Below are positions 1 to 8,840 of a DNA stretch of 43,667 nucleotides, piece after piece. The stretch comes from a bacterium (GTDB lineage Bacteria; Patescibacteriota; Gracilibacteria; Absconditabacterales; Absconditicoccaceae), in NCBI GenBank assembly GCA_020631605.1, contig JAHDGZ010000007.1, forward strand, positions 1-43,667, written 5' to 3'. The notes under the pieces are model-generated. The model was not told where the DNA came from and searched no databases. It worked only from the letters and a program-made list of their open reading frames with translations. Position 1 is the first letter of the stretch. Each line of letters begins with the position of its first letter. Position numbers and translations under genes: made by a program.

Positions 1-410
1 AACAAAAAATCCTCCCCGTAAGCATGCTTCCCCAAGAGTATAAAAATGAAATAGCCAACATACTCAATCAACTAGATCTCTATGATAAAAAAGATGAAAA
101 AGCAGGTAATCTTTCGTGAGGTCAGATGAGATTACTCGAAATAGCAAGACTCTATCTACAAAATACAAGGCTCTATCTTCTTGATGAGCCTACTGCTTGA
201 GTATCACCCAAACTAAAATGAAAAGTCATAGAATTGTTGAATAAAATAATCGCAACCGGCAAGATGGTAATGATAGTGGAGCATGACTTTGCCTTTTTGG
301 GTGAGTTTGTGGATAAGCTCTATGTGATGAACTCAGGTACCATAGTAGCTCATTGAAGCTACGAGGAGGTTAAGTGCAGTGACTTGGTGAGAAGTATCTA
401 CTTTGGGTAA
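1..410 (+). CDS. ABC transporter ATP-binding protein, C-terminal part (5' end outside window)
   Basis: The reading frame starts at base 3 and ends at TAA 408-410. Seen in order are the signature LSGGQ (its first glycine is TGA), Walker B LYLLDEPTAG, and the switch histidine in VEHDF. This is the second half of an ABC ATPase, which hydrolyses ATP at the inner face of the membrane to drive transport. The wording DEPTAGVSP and the short tail after the H-loop resemble LivF/LivG/LptB-type import or lipid ATPases, but the Walker A half is missing and the substrate cannot be named. At least three glycines are written TGA, so under the standard code the gene would appear broken. Confidence 0.9.
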
Positions 411-438
411 TCTCTTTTTATTATATGATTGATATACA

Positions 439-789
439 ATGTTGAATTTTTTGAAAGAAAGAAACCCAGAATATGCTAGAGCAGTTACAACGAACAATCA
501 GACACTCGTATGAGTCTTTGCTAAAGATATACCAGAAATTGAGAAGGTGTTTCTGTGTAGTAGTGAGATTGTTGGTGCATCTGAGATTGAGAGTAAAGCT
601 ATGTTATTTCTCGTGCTAAAACCAGAGACAGATAGGGTAAGAAAGAGTGATGTTGCTTACCGATTGAAGGAAGCGGTATGATTGCAAAGCTGAAAGGCGT
701 TGGAGATACTCTTTAAGTGATTTGATCTGAATCCGGTACTAGAGCATAAAGCAGAATCAGAATGAACACTTCTGTATCAAAAGGCCTAA
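439..789 (+). CDS. Degenerate minimal-nucleotidyltransferase-like protein, 116 aa
   Basis: The ATG lies 28 bases after the ABC gene and probably belongs to the same transcript. The layout resembles MNT-type nucleotidyltransferases: residues 37-59 (VFLCSSEIVGASEIESK followed by a hydrophobic strand) align with the family pattern 'vylFGSrArG..SDiDL', and the C-terminus (FDLNPVLEH, then EGTLLYQ) resembles the usual 'dLn.....i..eG.llY' ending. The expected Gly-Ser is Ser-Ser (41-42) and the metal-binding SDxD is replaced by ESKA (51-54), so it is probably not catalytic. MNT proteins often pair with HEPN toxins; no HEPN gene is visible here. The family call is my reading of a weak pattern. Confidence 0.55.
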
Positions 790-852
790 GGCCATATACA
801 CACAATGTATACCAAAAACAGAATAGAGAAAAAGTCAACTTTTGATTGAAAT

Positions 853-880
853 AGATAGATTTTTAGCTATCTTTTTTTCT
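853..880 (+). terminator. Weak candidate terminator
   Basis: A 6-bp stem AGATAG (853-858) / CTATCT (867-872) with an 8-base loop runs into a T-rich tract (872-878). It lies between the nucleotidyltransferase-like gene and the next gene. The stem is short and AT-rich, so function is uncertain. Confidence 0.35.
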
Positions 881-900
881 CTTATATAAAAAAAGATGCA

Positions 901-2397
901 ATGTGAGGAATAAATGGTCTATGATTTGAAGGTTTTTTTAAGACACATTCGAAAAGTACTGTTGAGAAAGCATTCAGATCAGCAATGGGTAATGCATTCA
1001 ATGTTCAGAGAAAGTTGAGTCCAAGAGAGCAAAAAATAGATGCTTTTGATAAGAGCTTGCAAGCTAGACTGATAGATATTATGGAAGTACCAAAGTTGGG
1101 TTTTACAAAAAAGATGGTCGCAGAGAGAATTGCAAGATGCGATGCCTTACGATTAGAGTGTCAAAGCTCTCCATTAAGAGTACCTAGTAAAGATGTTCAA
1201 GAAAGGCAAAGACAGTCGTTTGAGTCAGCAAAAAATGATCTAGTGACAACACTTATCTACTTATCTCAAGTGCCAGTCGCTTGAAAGTGAGAAGAGCCAA
1301 GATTGCCTCTGCAATCATTTGATGCATGCTTTTATACAGAAGAAGATCTACTAGCTGAAAAAGAAATCACGAAAAGACTTATTCCTGAAATTAGGAAAAA
1401 GTTAGAGAAAACAGGTGTCCAAGAGGAGAAAGAGGATGAATATAGTTTCATGTTGGAGGAATATGCAGATATTTTTGTTGATGCTATGTGGAAGTGAAAG
1501 AATAGAGTTACTGAGGTGAGGAAATTAAATAGGTTGTGACCCAAAGACTATGTTAAGGCGGTTATAAAAACCATATACAAGGAAGCAGTCTTAGTTTATG
1601 TACAAGAAAATATAGTAAGTCGATGACAGGAATGGAAAGAAGATATCAGAAATCAATTAGGAAAATTTTTTGCTGATGCAAAAAAATGATACTATATGTT
1701 GGACAAGAAGAAGCAGTTATTAGAACGAACAGAGGGTATGTGAGATGCAGTAGTAGATCTTTATGGTCATACGCAGTTTGGAAAAGAGGTGCTCAGTCTG
1801 GTGATGAAGGATTTGAGAAAACAACTGGCTGACATAGAAGATAATCACTATTATTTTTTGGAAACCTATTTATTGTTACATCCAAAACAGGTAAAAGAGA
1901 TTGCAAAAATCCACATAACCATGTCGATAGGTGAACTCCTCGAAAAAGAGCAGAATACGATCAATGACAGAAGAGAAGCTGATAAAATTCGTGAGCAAGA
2001 AAGACAAGAAAAAAGAGATGCTAGAAAAGCCAAACACATTACAACCACTCAGGCTCCTGTAATTAAAAAACAGCCACAAAAAAAGATAGTGCCTGAGTAT
2101 GTGACAAACTTTGCTGCACTTGTATGCAGAGGAATCAAACAAAAGAAAGCTGCAACAGAAAATAGTGTAACAAGAACAGTGCTAAATGATTATCCACTTG
2201 ATGTCCAAGCAGTGTATGCCAAGGCTGGATTGAGTTTGGACAATAGTACATACAAGATAATTTCACAAGCTGCAGATCTAAATAACATTCAAATCAAGGA
2301 GCGAGAAGAACCAAAGAAGAATAGCCTACGGTGAAAAAAAGAGGGTTCAAAGAAGTCAAAGAAAAGAAGCAAAGGAAAAAAAGGAGTCACTAAATAA
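901..2397 (+). CDS. Hypothetical charged helical protein, 498 aa
   Basis: The ATG at 901 is the first in frame. With TGA as Gly the frame is open to TAA 2395-2397. The N-terminus is glycine-rich (MGGINGLGFEG), followed by long Lys/Glu-rich amphipathic stretches and a coiled-coil-like segment with runs such as DKIREQERQEKRDARK near residues 355-380. The C-terminus is strongly basic (KKSKKRSKGKK). There is no signal peptide, membrane segment or known catalytic motif. A strong hairpin terminator follows directly. The basic tail could bind nucleic acid or acidic polymers, but I do not recognise the family. Confidence 0.8.
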
Positions 2398-2421
2398 TCC
2401 ACTGAAAAAATATATGAAACT

Positions 2422-2449
2422 AAAAAGAAGGAGCTTGCTCCTTCTTTTT
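2422..2449. terminator. Bidirectional rho-independent terminator
   Basis: Perfect hairpin: AAAAAGAAGGAG (2422-2433), loop CTTG, CTCCTTCTTTTT (2438-2449). A-run and T-run flank the GC core, so it can work on both strands. It separates the convergent 498-aa gene and the secreted beta-rich protein. Confidence 0.9.
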
Positions 2450-2470
2450 GTCTATGCTAATTAAGTCTCC

Positions 2471-3469
2471 TTACTTGAGTTCGAATGCCAGCTGTAGGTA
2501 TCCATTGATGTTCTTGTTCACCACATCATATGCAGATCACATGGTGATGTCTATCGGGGTATCTCCTAGCTTAGTAGATCCTGCCACTAGTGCACCAAAT
2601 TCAGTGTTCATTGCTTTGTCTTCTTCTAGATTAAGATCTCGGTTTTGCACTCCGTAGAGTATTAATGTTGCATCTTTTCCTGTAAGATCAACTGCATACG
2701 AGAGTTTGTATCCCAATGCTTCTGAGTCTGGATTGTTGTTGTATACTATCGCACCAGAAACATTGTCATAGGTGGCAATCATCACTGCTCCAAGTATATC
2801 TTTGTTTTGGTACCATCCAGCAAGATTGATGTTTTTTTCTTCGCTAGGTGCGTATCCAATTTTTGCTCCGTATTCTAGGTTCTCTCATCTATCAGCAATT
2901 CCTAGAGATCAGTTGAATGTTCCTTTCTTGTGTAAGTTGACTCCCATTCACCCTCAAGCGATCAGCGCATCGGTAGATGTTTCGAAGTGTCATAGACCTG
3001 ATATCGGGTTAGGGCGCAGTGCTGTAGCAGGTACAGGTTGTTTTCATGCGCTTATACTCATCTTGTCTCCTAGTTTCTGCGAGACAGATGTGAATCGCAA
3101 TGGTGATGCTTGTAGTTCCAAATCAGATCATCTTTCTACCGTAAGGGCAGTAAGCATGTTGAGTGATGTTCCTTTAGTGATATCAAAGGAAGCTATTCAT
3201 CAAGCTCTCGTAGAAGAGTATACACCGGTATCATCGATATCATCTGCAGCCATACGAGTAGCAGTCAATTGACCAGCATAGGCTTTTTTGATAGTGAATG
3301 GATTGATTGTTTGTTCTTCTTCTTGAGCTAAGCTATCTTGATAGCTAAGTTCAGTTTGAGAAAGACTGTCCGAAAGATCAGCTCTAGTTGATTCTTGTAT
3401 TTCTTGTCATTTTACTTGCAAGAAAGCAAGAAGAGTAAGTCAAGTAAGCATCATGTTTTTGAAGTTCAT
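2471..3469 (-). CDS. Secreted beta-rich, porin-like protein, 332 aa
   Basis: The minus-strand ATG is at 3467-3469 and TAA at 2471-2473. The N-terminus is a signal peptide: MNFKNMMLTGLTLLAFLQV, then a polar mature region. After a low-complexity Ser/Gln/Glu stretch (residues about 25-55) the protein is a series of short alternating polar/hydrophobic strands rich in Gly, Thr, Tyr and Asn, ending in an amphipathic strand (GYLQLAFELK). This is the texture of small outer-membrane barrels or secreted beta-sandwich proteins. The family is not recognised. A porin would be odd in a lineage thought to have a single membrane, so a surface or secreted role is equally possible. The gene is separated from the upstream 891-aa gene by a structured spacer. 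Confidence 0.75.
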
Positions 3470-3483
3470 GGTTATGAGTAGTA

Positions 3484-3527
3484 TGTGATAAAACCATCCG
3501 TGGATGGTGACTCGAGAGTCAATCACA
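3484..3527. other. Nested inverted repeats (possible three-way junction / terminator)
   Basis: The outer arms TGTGAT (3484-3489) and ATCACA (3522-3527) enclose two hairpins: ACCATCC/GGATGGT (3493-3499/3502-3508) and GACTC/GAGTC (3509-3513/3516-3520). On the minus strand the ACCATCC hairpin is followed by TTTTATC, so it may terminate the 891-aa gene's transcript or form the leader of the secreted protein gene. Confidence 0.55.
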
Positions 3528-3574
3528 TGATAAAATATAATGCACCATAAACAAGATATGTCAAGTGTGTTGTG

Positions 3575-6250
3575 TTACTCGTTGGGAGTAGACGATGGAA
3601 TCTGGAGATGTTTCTTGATGTCTTCTCGAACAACTTTCCCCAGTTTGACAGTTGGATTGCCATATGTTTCTTCCATGATTCTTTCTACCTGTTGTCTCAT
3701 AAGTGAATTGGCCTTTTGGTATGTGATATCTTTTTCTACATAGTCTAATGTTCTCATTTCACCAGTAGTAGGTCTGAGCTTCTCCGCATAGAGTTCTCTA
3801 GTGATGTGATCTCTCAGTGCCTCTGCATCTTCCACATATCTGTTTGCAGAAACTACTGTTTGAAGTCATCATTTTTGTAGTCATACATAGACACTATACG
3901 TAATTCAATCAGATCATGTATATACTAGTCATGGGTCTCGCTCTCTTTCTCATGAATCATTGAGTGATCGTAGAGATAGAATTGATTCAGCGTTCTCTGA
4001 TACATTTTCTGTTTGCAAGCCAGCAAGTATAATGTCATCAAATTCTCCGAATCACTGTGGTGATACTTGTCGTAGAGAGTAAATATCTAAGTGACGAGAA
4101 AGTCGACTCTGAGCCTCCTCATGAGAGCTGATCTGTTGAAATTCTCCTATCTCTTCTTTTAGTGAACGATCCTGAGTCAAAGGATTCTGATCCATCTCCA
4201 AAAAATAGTGAAAGATTTTTTTTCTCATGTCAGAGGTAGATTCAATGCTATTACCAAGATCATCTCTAGACAGAAAGTAATCTCCCACAAGTTTCAATTG
4301 TGGTCATATGCTCATATGACTGTCTGCATCAAGGAAATAGATATTGCTCAAAAAGGTATGCAGAATAAGATTAGTTTTTGCATCCGATGGTTCTGCCATA
4401 ATCCTAGATTGAGGTGTAAAGACATCAAAATGATTAGTAAAATCATACTCTCCATTGGCTACAAGCAGTGTTTTGTATATATGCGGCTCCAGCTCAGTTG
4501 CATACTTTATGTTTGTGGTATTTGCTTTAACCTCTTCGTACGAATCATCTCCTGTTGTTTGGTGTATGGTGACGAGACTTTCAGCATTGATATCGCCTCA
4601 GATAAGATTGCTCTCTAACGCTCACCATCCAAAACGATATGACGCTTCTTCAGTGATTTTTGCAAGTGCACCTACGTCCGGAAGCAGCTCTCTGTTGTTT
4701 AATAACACATCAGCAAATTTTGTGTTTTCTTTTGCCAGAAAGTCATAAAACATATCAGCCAAAAAAAGCTGCCTTCATTCTTTATTCATCTGGAGTCCTC
4801 ATTGTCACTGGTACTTGTACATCCCACCTGGATGTGATGAGGAGAGTAGATTTATTTCCTTCATGTTAGTTTTGATATAGTTCATGATGCAGCTCTCTAA
4901 GGTAGAACGATCATCCGTACTCATTGCATCTATTCAATAATTATCTTGTAAATCATCTAGCAAGTCTGCAACAAGTTCCTTTTGTAACCTATGGAAATAT
5001 TCAACTCCCAAGTAGTTATTATCACTTTGGTTAATTACTTTTTCATAGGTCTGAAAGTATGCATCACGTTTGTTTTTCTTGCTGATGGTATTGTAGAGAG
5101 GTGTAATAGCCATAAAGAGTGCCAACAGTACAGCAGCTCATACTCTTTTTTGATGACTCGTCTTCTTAGGTGTATTGTCTAGCATCACACCACTGACCTT
5201 ATTTTGTGATTCTTGGCTAAAGGTAGAATGAAATCATCTTTTACGAAAACCATCTTTGAATGTGTCAGTGCTTCTTCTATGTGAGGTATTGATGATGGTT
5301 TTTTGACCAGGTCTGATCCCAAACGTAGGTGGATCAGTTTCTTCTCCATTCCAGCTATCATTCCACGTAAGAGAGACAACAACAGCTTCTTGTGTATCAG
5401 ATCGTTCCGCTGCGTAGGTTGCATTGTCGACTAACTGATCGGGGATGCCTAATCTTTTCATTCATTGTACGACAAATGCTTTGGAATATGGTCAAGCATA
5501 CATCTGTGCATGTTGCTCTTTTGCCTCTTGATTGTCAGGCACAGGAAAAAAACTCGTAAAAATGTTATCTCATTCACGAAACCAACTGGGACGCGGTAAC
5601 CATCTATCATAGTCGTTATGGATTTTTTCCATCGGAAACATTCCTACGTTTAGTAGGTTGATATATGAAACAGGCTCTGAAATATCAAGAATACGCTTTA
5701 ATGAGTTTCATGTATCGGTAGAGTGAAGATGACGACGCTCTAGTTTATTAAAGTCTTTTTCTTGGACTGTTACACTAAGCATAGGAAACTTCACTGAAAG
5801 ACGATTTTTTGCTTCAAATGCTTGTTCTCCAGCTATATCAATAAGAATAAGTTCCTTTCCCATAAGTTCTTGAGGATCCATTTGAGAAAGAAGAAGCTCA
5901 GTGTCATGTCAATCAGCATCTCACAAGATAACAATCTTCTTGTGCAGTTGAGATCCAATATTTTCCCCATGTTGTTCAATGAAGTCTTTTTGCCACTGTT
6001 CTGCTAGATATTCACCAGAATTCATGAGATCTTGTCGGAGCTTTTTTCATTCTTCACCGATCCACAGAAATCAAGGGTCTACCTCTTTTTGGTTGAAGGT
6101 ATCGGTACTGGCATTATAGTCTCCTAGTAGCTTTGTCAGAAATTCACGTTGGGTGGCAGTATGGTCTAATGAGTTGTTCGAGTTAGAAATATGAGACACA
6201 TCATGGTGCTCTTCTCATCATTTCCCTAGTCCATTTGCTCGCCTTGCCAT
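3575..6250 (-). CDS. EgtD-like methyltransferase domain fused to a membrane segment and unknown C-terminal domain, 891 aa
   Basis: The ATG (6248-6250) overlaps the regulator's TAA by one base (TAATG), so translation is probably coupled; TAA is at 3575-3577. Residues about 60-335 look like a SAM methyltransferase of the Methyltransf_33/EgtD type: a motif I-like loop ILGDADGHDTELLL near 105, an acidic second strand (LILIDIAGEQAF), and a late segment FGIRPGQKTIINTS then STDTFKDGF that parallels the family's 'F..GE.I.tEnS.Ky....f' region. A single hydrophobic helix (GAAVLLALFMAITPLY, about 369-387) follows, then about 500 residues I cannot assign, containing Gly-rich loops (HPGGMYKYQGQGG). The methyltransferase side is probably cytoplasmic and the C-terminal part outside, by inference. 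EgtD trimethylates histidine for ergothioneine; whether this domain does so is unknown. The open frame is certain, the family call moderate. Confidence 0.75.
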
Positions 6251-7017
6251 TAGTATGTCCCTCGTAACAAATCAAAAATACTGACGAGACTATCGTGGAA
6301 GAATCTACTAGTCATAACAACTGCGTACTGTGACTCAGCTGAATACGAGACAAATGAGATTTTATCATTGTCATAGAGGTCAATTTCATTCCATAGTGCA
6401 AATCATTGGTGACGTATGACTTTGGTCTCTGTATAGTCAGTTTTGATGATGTTATCCTCATGTCATCCATAGCGTTGTGCATTACCTACAGAATCACACA
6501 TGAGTACTTGTGCATGTATTTCCAATGCCATTCTCCTGGGCATAAAATCATCATTGAGTCGTTTTGCGAGTAGTGGTTCTGCAGTAGACGGTCACAGAAA
6601 CGAACGCATACCGGTCTTTGAGTGAAGGAGTGTCTCATAGAACTGCTTAAGTCATGCTGTTCATTCATAGTACACTACTTTGGGTGTTCTCTGGAAAGGA
6701 TCTTTAAGAGAAGCGAAGTCAGGCAAGAGGCTTTCAAAATGTTTTTCAAGTTCTGAAAAGAAGACCTTTTTTTGAGCGAGTAGTGATTCAGGTGGTATAA
6801 CGCTATAGATAGTTTCTTTTCCAGATGATGTTTTGTGTGCAATTCACCTTACGACAAAATCTTGCAGGATTGAGTATGCAGTAGCTCTCTTTATTTCTGC
6901 TTTTCTGCCAATTGCACTTGCTTGTCAGCTTCACAACACGAAAACTGCGAGGTAAATAGCCGCCTCTTTTTCACTCATTCCCCACTCGATCAGTGCTTGT
7001 TGTAGTTTTTTGTGCAT
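6250..7017 (-). CDS. TrmB-family transcriptional regulator, 255 aa
   Basis: The ATG is at 7015-7017 and TAA at 6250-6252. The first 65 residues are a winged helix of the TrmB type: LQQALIEWGMSEKEAAIYLAV, then a recognition region (IGRKAEIKRATAYSILQDF) and a basic wing. Residues about 95-255 form a larger effector-like domain beginning PKVVYYEGTAGLKQFYETLL, as in many TrmB/TrmBL relatives that bind small molecules. It has its own promoter and heads a two-gene unit with the 891-aa methyltransferase fusion, which it probably controls together with itself. TrmB-like regulators in bacteria often sense sugars, but no ligand can be read from the sequence. Confidence 0.85.
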
Positions 7018-7050
7018 ATCTGTGACTTATCCAAAAAGAATAATCACCTA

Positions 7051-7079
7051 ATTATAGCTCTACAAAAGGTTTTATGCAA
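7051..7079 (-). promoter_or_regulatory. Sigma70-like promoter of the TrmB unit
   Basis: On the minus strand, TTGCAT (7079-7074) and a perfect TATAAT (7056-7051) are separated by 17 bases. The predicted start near 7044 gives a leader of about 27 bases before the regulator's ATG. Confidence 0.7.
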
Positions 7080-7124
7080 ATTATAGAAAAGTAAGAAAAG
7101 TAATAAATATGGATCTAAAAATAA

Positions 7125-7832
7125 TTAGAAGAATCAATTGAGTAGAGAGTCAAAATTGGTGATTCAGACCGCATGAGAATAGAGTTTGTATCATTCTCCA
7201 TAGTGTGTCCCAATACGATGACCATGAGAGATGTGTCTAGCTTCTACATAATCCAATCATCGACTATTGGTATCAAACTGAGATTTGTAGCAAGTGAACG
7301 CTTTCATTTTTTGTTGAAAGACTTTTTCATCAAGATTGAATATGAAGTCTGGCTCAAACTCTTGTCGGATCATATAGTGCAGCAGTAATCTGGGTTTGTG
7401 TGGTGCTAGTCAATTAATTTCAACTTTTTCAAGACCTGCAACAAAAACAGCATTTTTCACAAGTTGTGCAGTTGCTTCATGGTCTGGATGTCTATCAGAG
7501 GTCCATGGCATCATAACTATTTCTGGTTTATGTTTTCTTATGTAACTAGCTAACTCCTTTCTATTTTCCGCTGAATCTATGATAGCTCAATCTTCCCACT
7601 GGAGATTGATTCTCTGTTGGACGCGGAGGACATCACCAGCGCATTGTGATTCCATTTCTCTGGTGGTGGGGTCGCCATGAGTAGATAACTGAGATGGACT
7701 CAAGTCTATGATAGTGTTAGATTTTCACTCAAGCGCTGATTGAAAAAGTGCGCCACCACAACCAATTTCTACATCATCAGGGTGTGGGCCTATAGCTAGT
7801 ATATAGGTGTTGTAGTCGTGTGTTTGTTTCAT
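7125..7832 (-). CDS. PIG-L family (LmbE-like) N-acetylglucosaminyl deacetylase, 235 aa
   Basis: The ATG is at 7830-7832 and TAA at 7125-7127. The zinc-binding signature is intact: AIGPHPDDVEIGCGG near the N-terminus, PWTSDRHPDHEATAQ in the middle, and a late HISHGHRIGTHYGE histidine cluster. Enzymes of this family remove acetyl groups from N-acetylglucosamine conjugates (BshB and MshB in thiol synthesis, also chitooligosaccharides and lipid precursors). The PHPDDVEIGCGG wording is close to BshB1-type bacterial members, but substrate cannot be settled by sequence reading alone. It lies 107 bases upstream of the TrmB-type regulator and just downstream of a putative cysteine-responsive attenuator, which would fit thiol metabolism. 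Confidence 0.92.
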
Positions 7833-7850
7833 TATGATAATTTTATAGAT

Positions 7851-7989
7851 AAAAAAATATCCACCTGTATCGAGGTGAAGGAGGGTGAGTTGTAGCTGTT
7901 TTTAATCTACCTCAAAGTATCCTTCACAAAGGAAGAACAACAACAAGTAGAACTAAAAGAAAGATACAACATTGTCTAGGTGTAAGTTA
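7851..7989 (-). promoter_or_regulatory. Putative transcription attenuator in the PIG-L leader
   Basis: Read on the minus strand. A promoter-like pair TTGCTC (8024-8019) / TACTAT (8001-7996), spacer 17, would start RNA near 7989. Then come a 21-codon leader peptide with three adjacent Cys codons and a hairpin UUCACCU/AGGUGGA (7879-7873 with 7866-7860) followed by a T7 run (7857-7851): an intrinsic terminator about 20 bases before the PIG-L start. An earlier segment TTGAGGT (7915-7909) can instead pair over 7 bp with ACCTCGA (7876-7870), removing the terminator's 5' arm. That alternative segment overlaps the leader stop codon, the classic attenuator arrangement. A separate outer pairing GAAGGA (7925-7920) / TCCTTC (7882-7877) is also possible. 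It could alternatively be a free-standing small RNA of about 140 nt. Confidence 0.5.
7907..7972 (-). CDS. Candidate leader peptide with Cys-Cys-Cys
   Basis: ATG 7972-7970 to TAG 7909-7907 encodes 21 residues, MLYLSFSSTCCCSSFVKDTLR written as MLYLSFSST-CCC-SSFVKDTLR. The three TGT codons occupy 7945-7937, upstream of the alternative RNA hairpins. No clear Shine-Dalgarno precedes it. It is judged only on arrangement: a ribosome waiting for Cys-tRNA would leave the antiterminator segment free. Confidence 0.4.
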   Translation of the reverse strand: MLYLSFSSTCCCSSFVKDTLR

Positions 7990-8045
7990 AATGGTATAGT
8001 AAAATAACTATATATATCGAGCAAAGAAGATGCAAATTTATTAGA

Positions 8046-8073
8046 TTGCCATAATGATGTTTAGTGATATATT
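8046..8073 (+). promoter_or_regulatory. Candidate promoter for the methyltransferase gene
   Basis: TTGCCA (8046-8051), 16 bases, TATATT (8068-8073), about 86 bases before the ATG at 8160. The gene-free stretch 7833-8159 holds this promoter and the divergent attenuator; I see nothing recognisable in 8025-8045 or 8074-8159. Confidence 0.4.
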
Positions 8074-8159
8074 GTGAGCATCATGTTTGAGCTGACATAA
8101 GAAAATTATCTCTTAGTCACCTATTCTTGTGTGTTTAAATCCCTTTTTGAGAGGCTATT

Positions 8160-8759
8160 ATGTTAAGTAAATTATTCGCTAGATTCTACGATTATTGAAT
8201 GAGAAGATCTGAGAAGAAATATTTTTCTCAAAAAAGAAAAAAGATAACAGACCTGAGTGGAAAGATAATGGAATTGGGTTGTGGCACTGGAGTCAATTTT
8301 TTATACTACAGTCCGAAGACACACATACTAGCACTAGAGCCATCTAGCCACATGGCCAAGCGTGCTAGAGCAACGATACGCTCAGATCAAGATATTGTAG
8401 TAGAGGAACTAACATTAGAACAGGCCCAATCACATGGCATTGTAGAAGAGTGAACATACGATGCGGTAGTATGTACACTAGTGATGTGTAGTGTGCCGGA
8501 GTATGAGAAAACACTAGAAAAAATGATGAAAGTACTCCGTAAATGAGGCAAGTTGTTTATAGTCGAGCATATCAAATCTCAAAGTCCAATCATTGCATTC
8601 TTGCAAAACATCTTCACTCCAATCCAACGTGTTATCGCAGATGGATGCCATCTCAATCGCGCTACTGATAGTTTTGTGCATACTTTGTCTTTAAAATGCA
8701 TCGAAGAAGAGTATTTTTGAACATACAAAACATATTACTACTGATTGTTCCAAAAATAG
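8160..8759 (+). CDS. Class I SAM-dependent methyltransferase, 199 aa
   Basis: ATG 8160 to TAG 8757-8759. Motif I is IMELGCGTGVNFLYY (about residues 36-50); the acidic loop after strand 2 is LALEPSSHM; motif IV is YDAVVCTLVMCSVPEYEKTL; motif V is LRKGGKLFIVEHIKS with its first Gly written TGA. The pattern is that of UbiE/METTL7-like small-molecule or lipid methyltransferases, including the C-terminal Cys/His-containing strand region (DGCHLNRATDS) typical of METTL7 relatives. The acceptor is unknown. The next gene follows after 81 bases and may be co-transcribed. Confidence 0.88.
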
Positions 8760-8840
8760 CTGACTACATCAATGAAACAAAAAATATGAGTAAAGTGACT
8801 AAGCCAATAGCTCCCTTTTTATTCATACACAGAAACGAAG

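Noticed and set aside
8120-8160. T-loop-like sequence GTTTAAATCCC suggesting a tRNA
   Set aside because: No acceptor, D-arm or anticodon-arm pairing could be found around it, so no cloverleaf forms.
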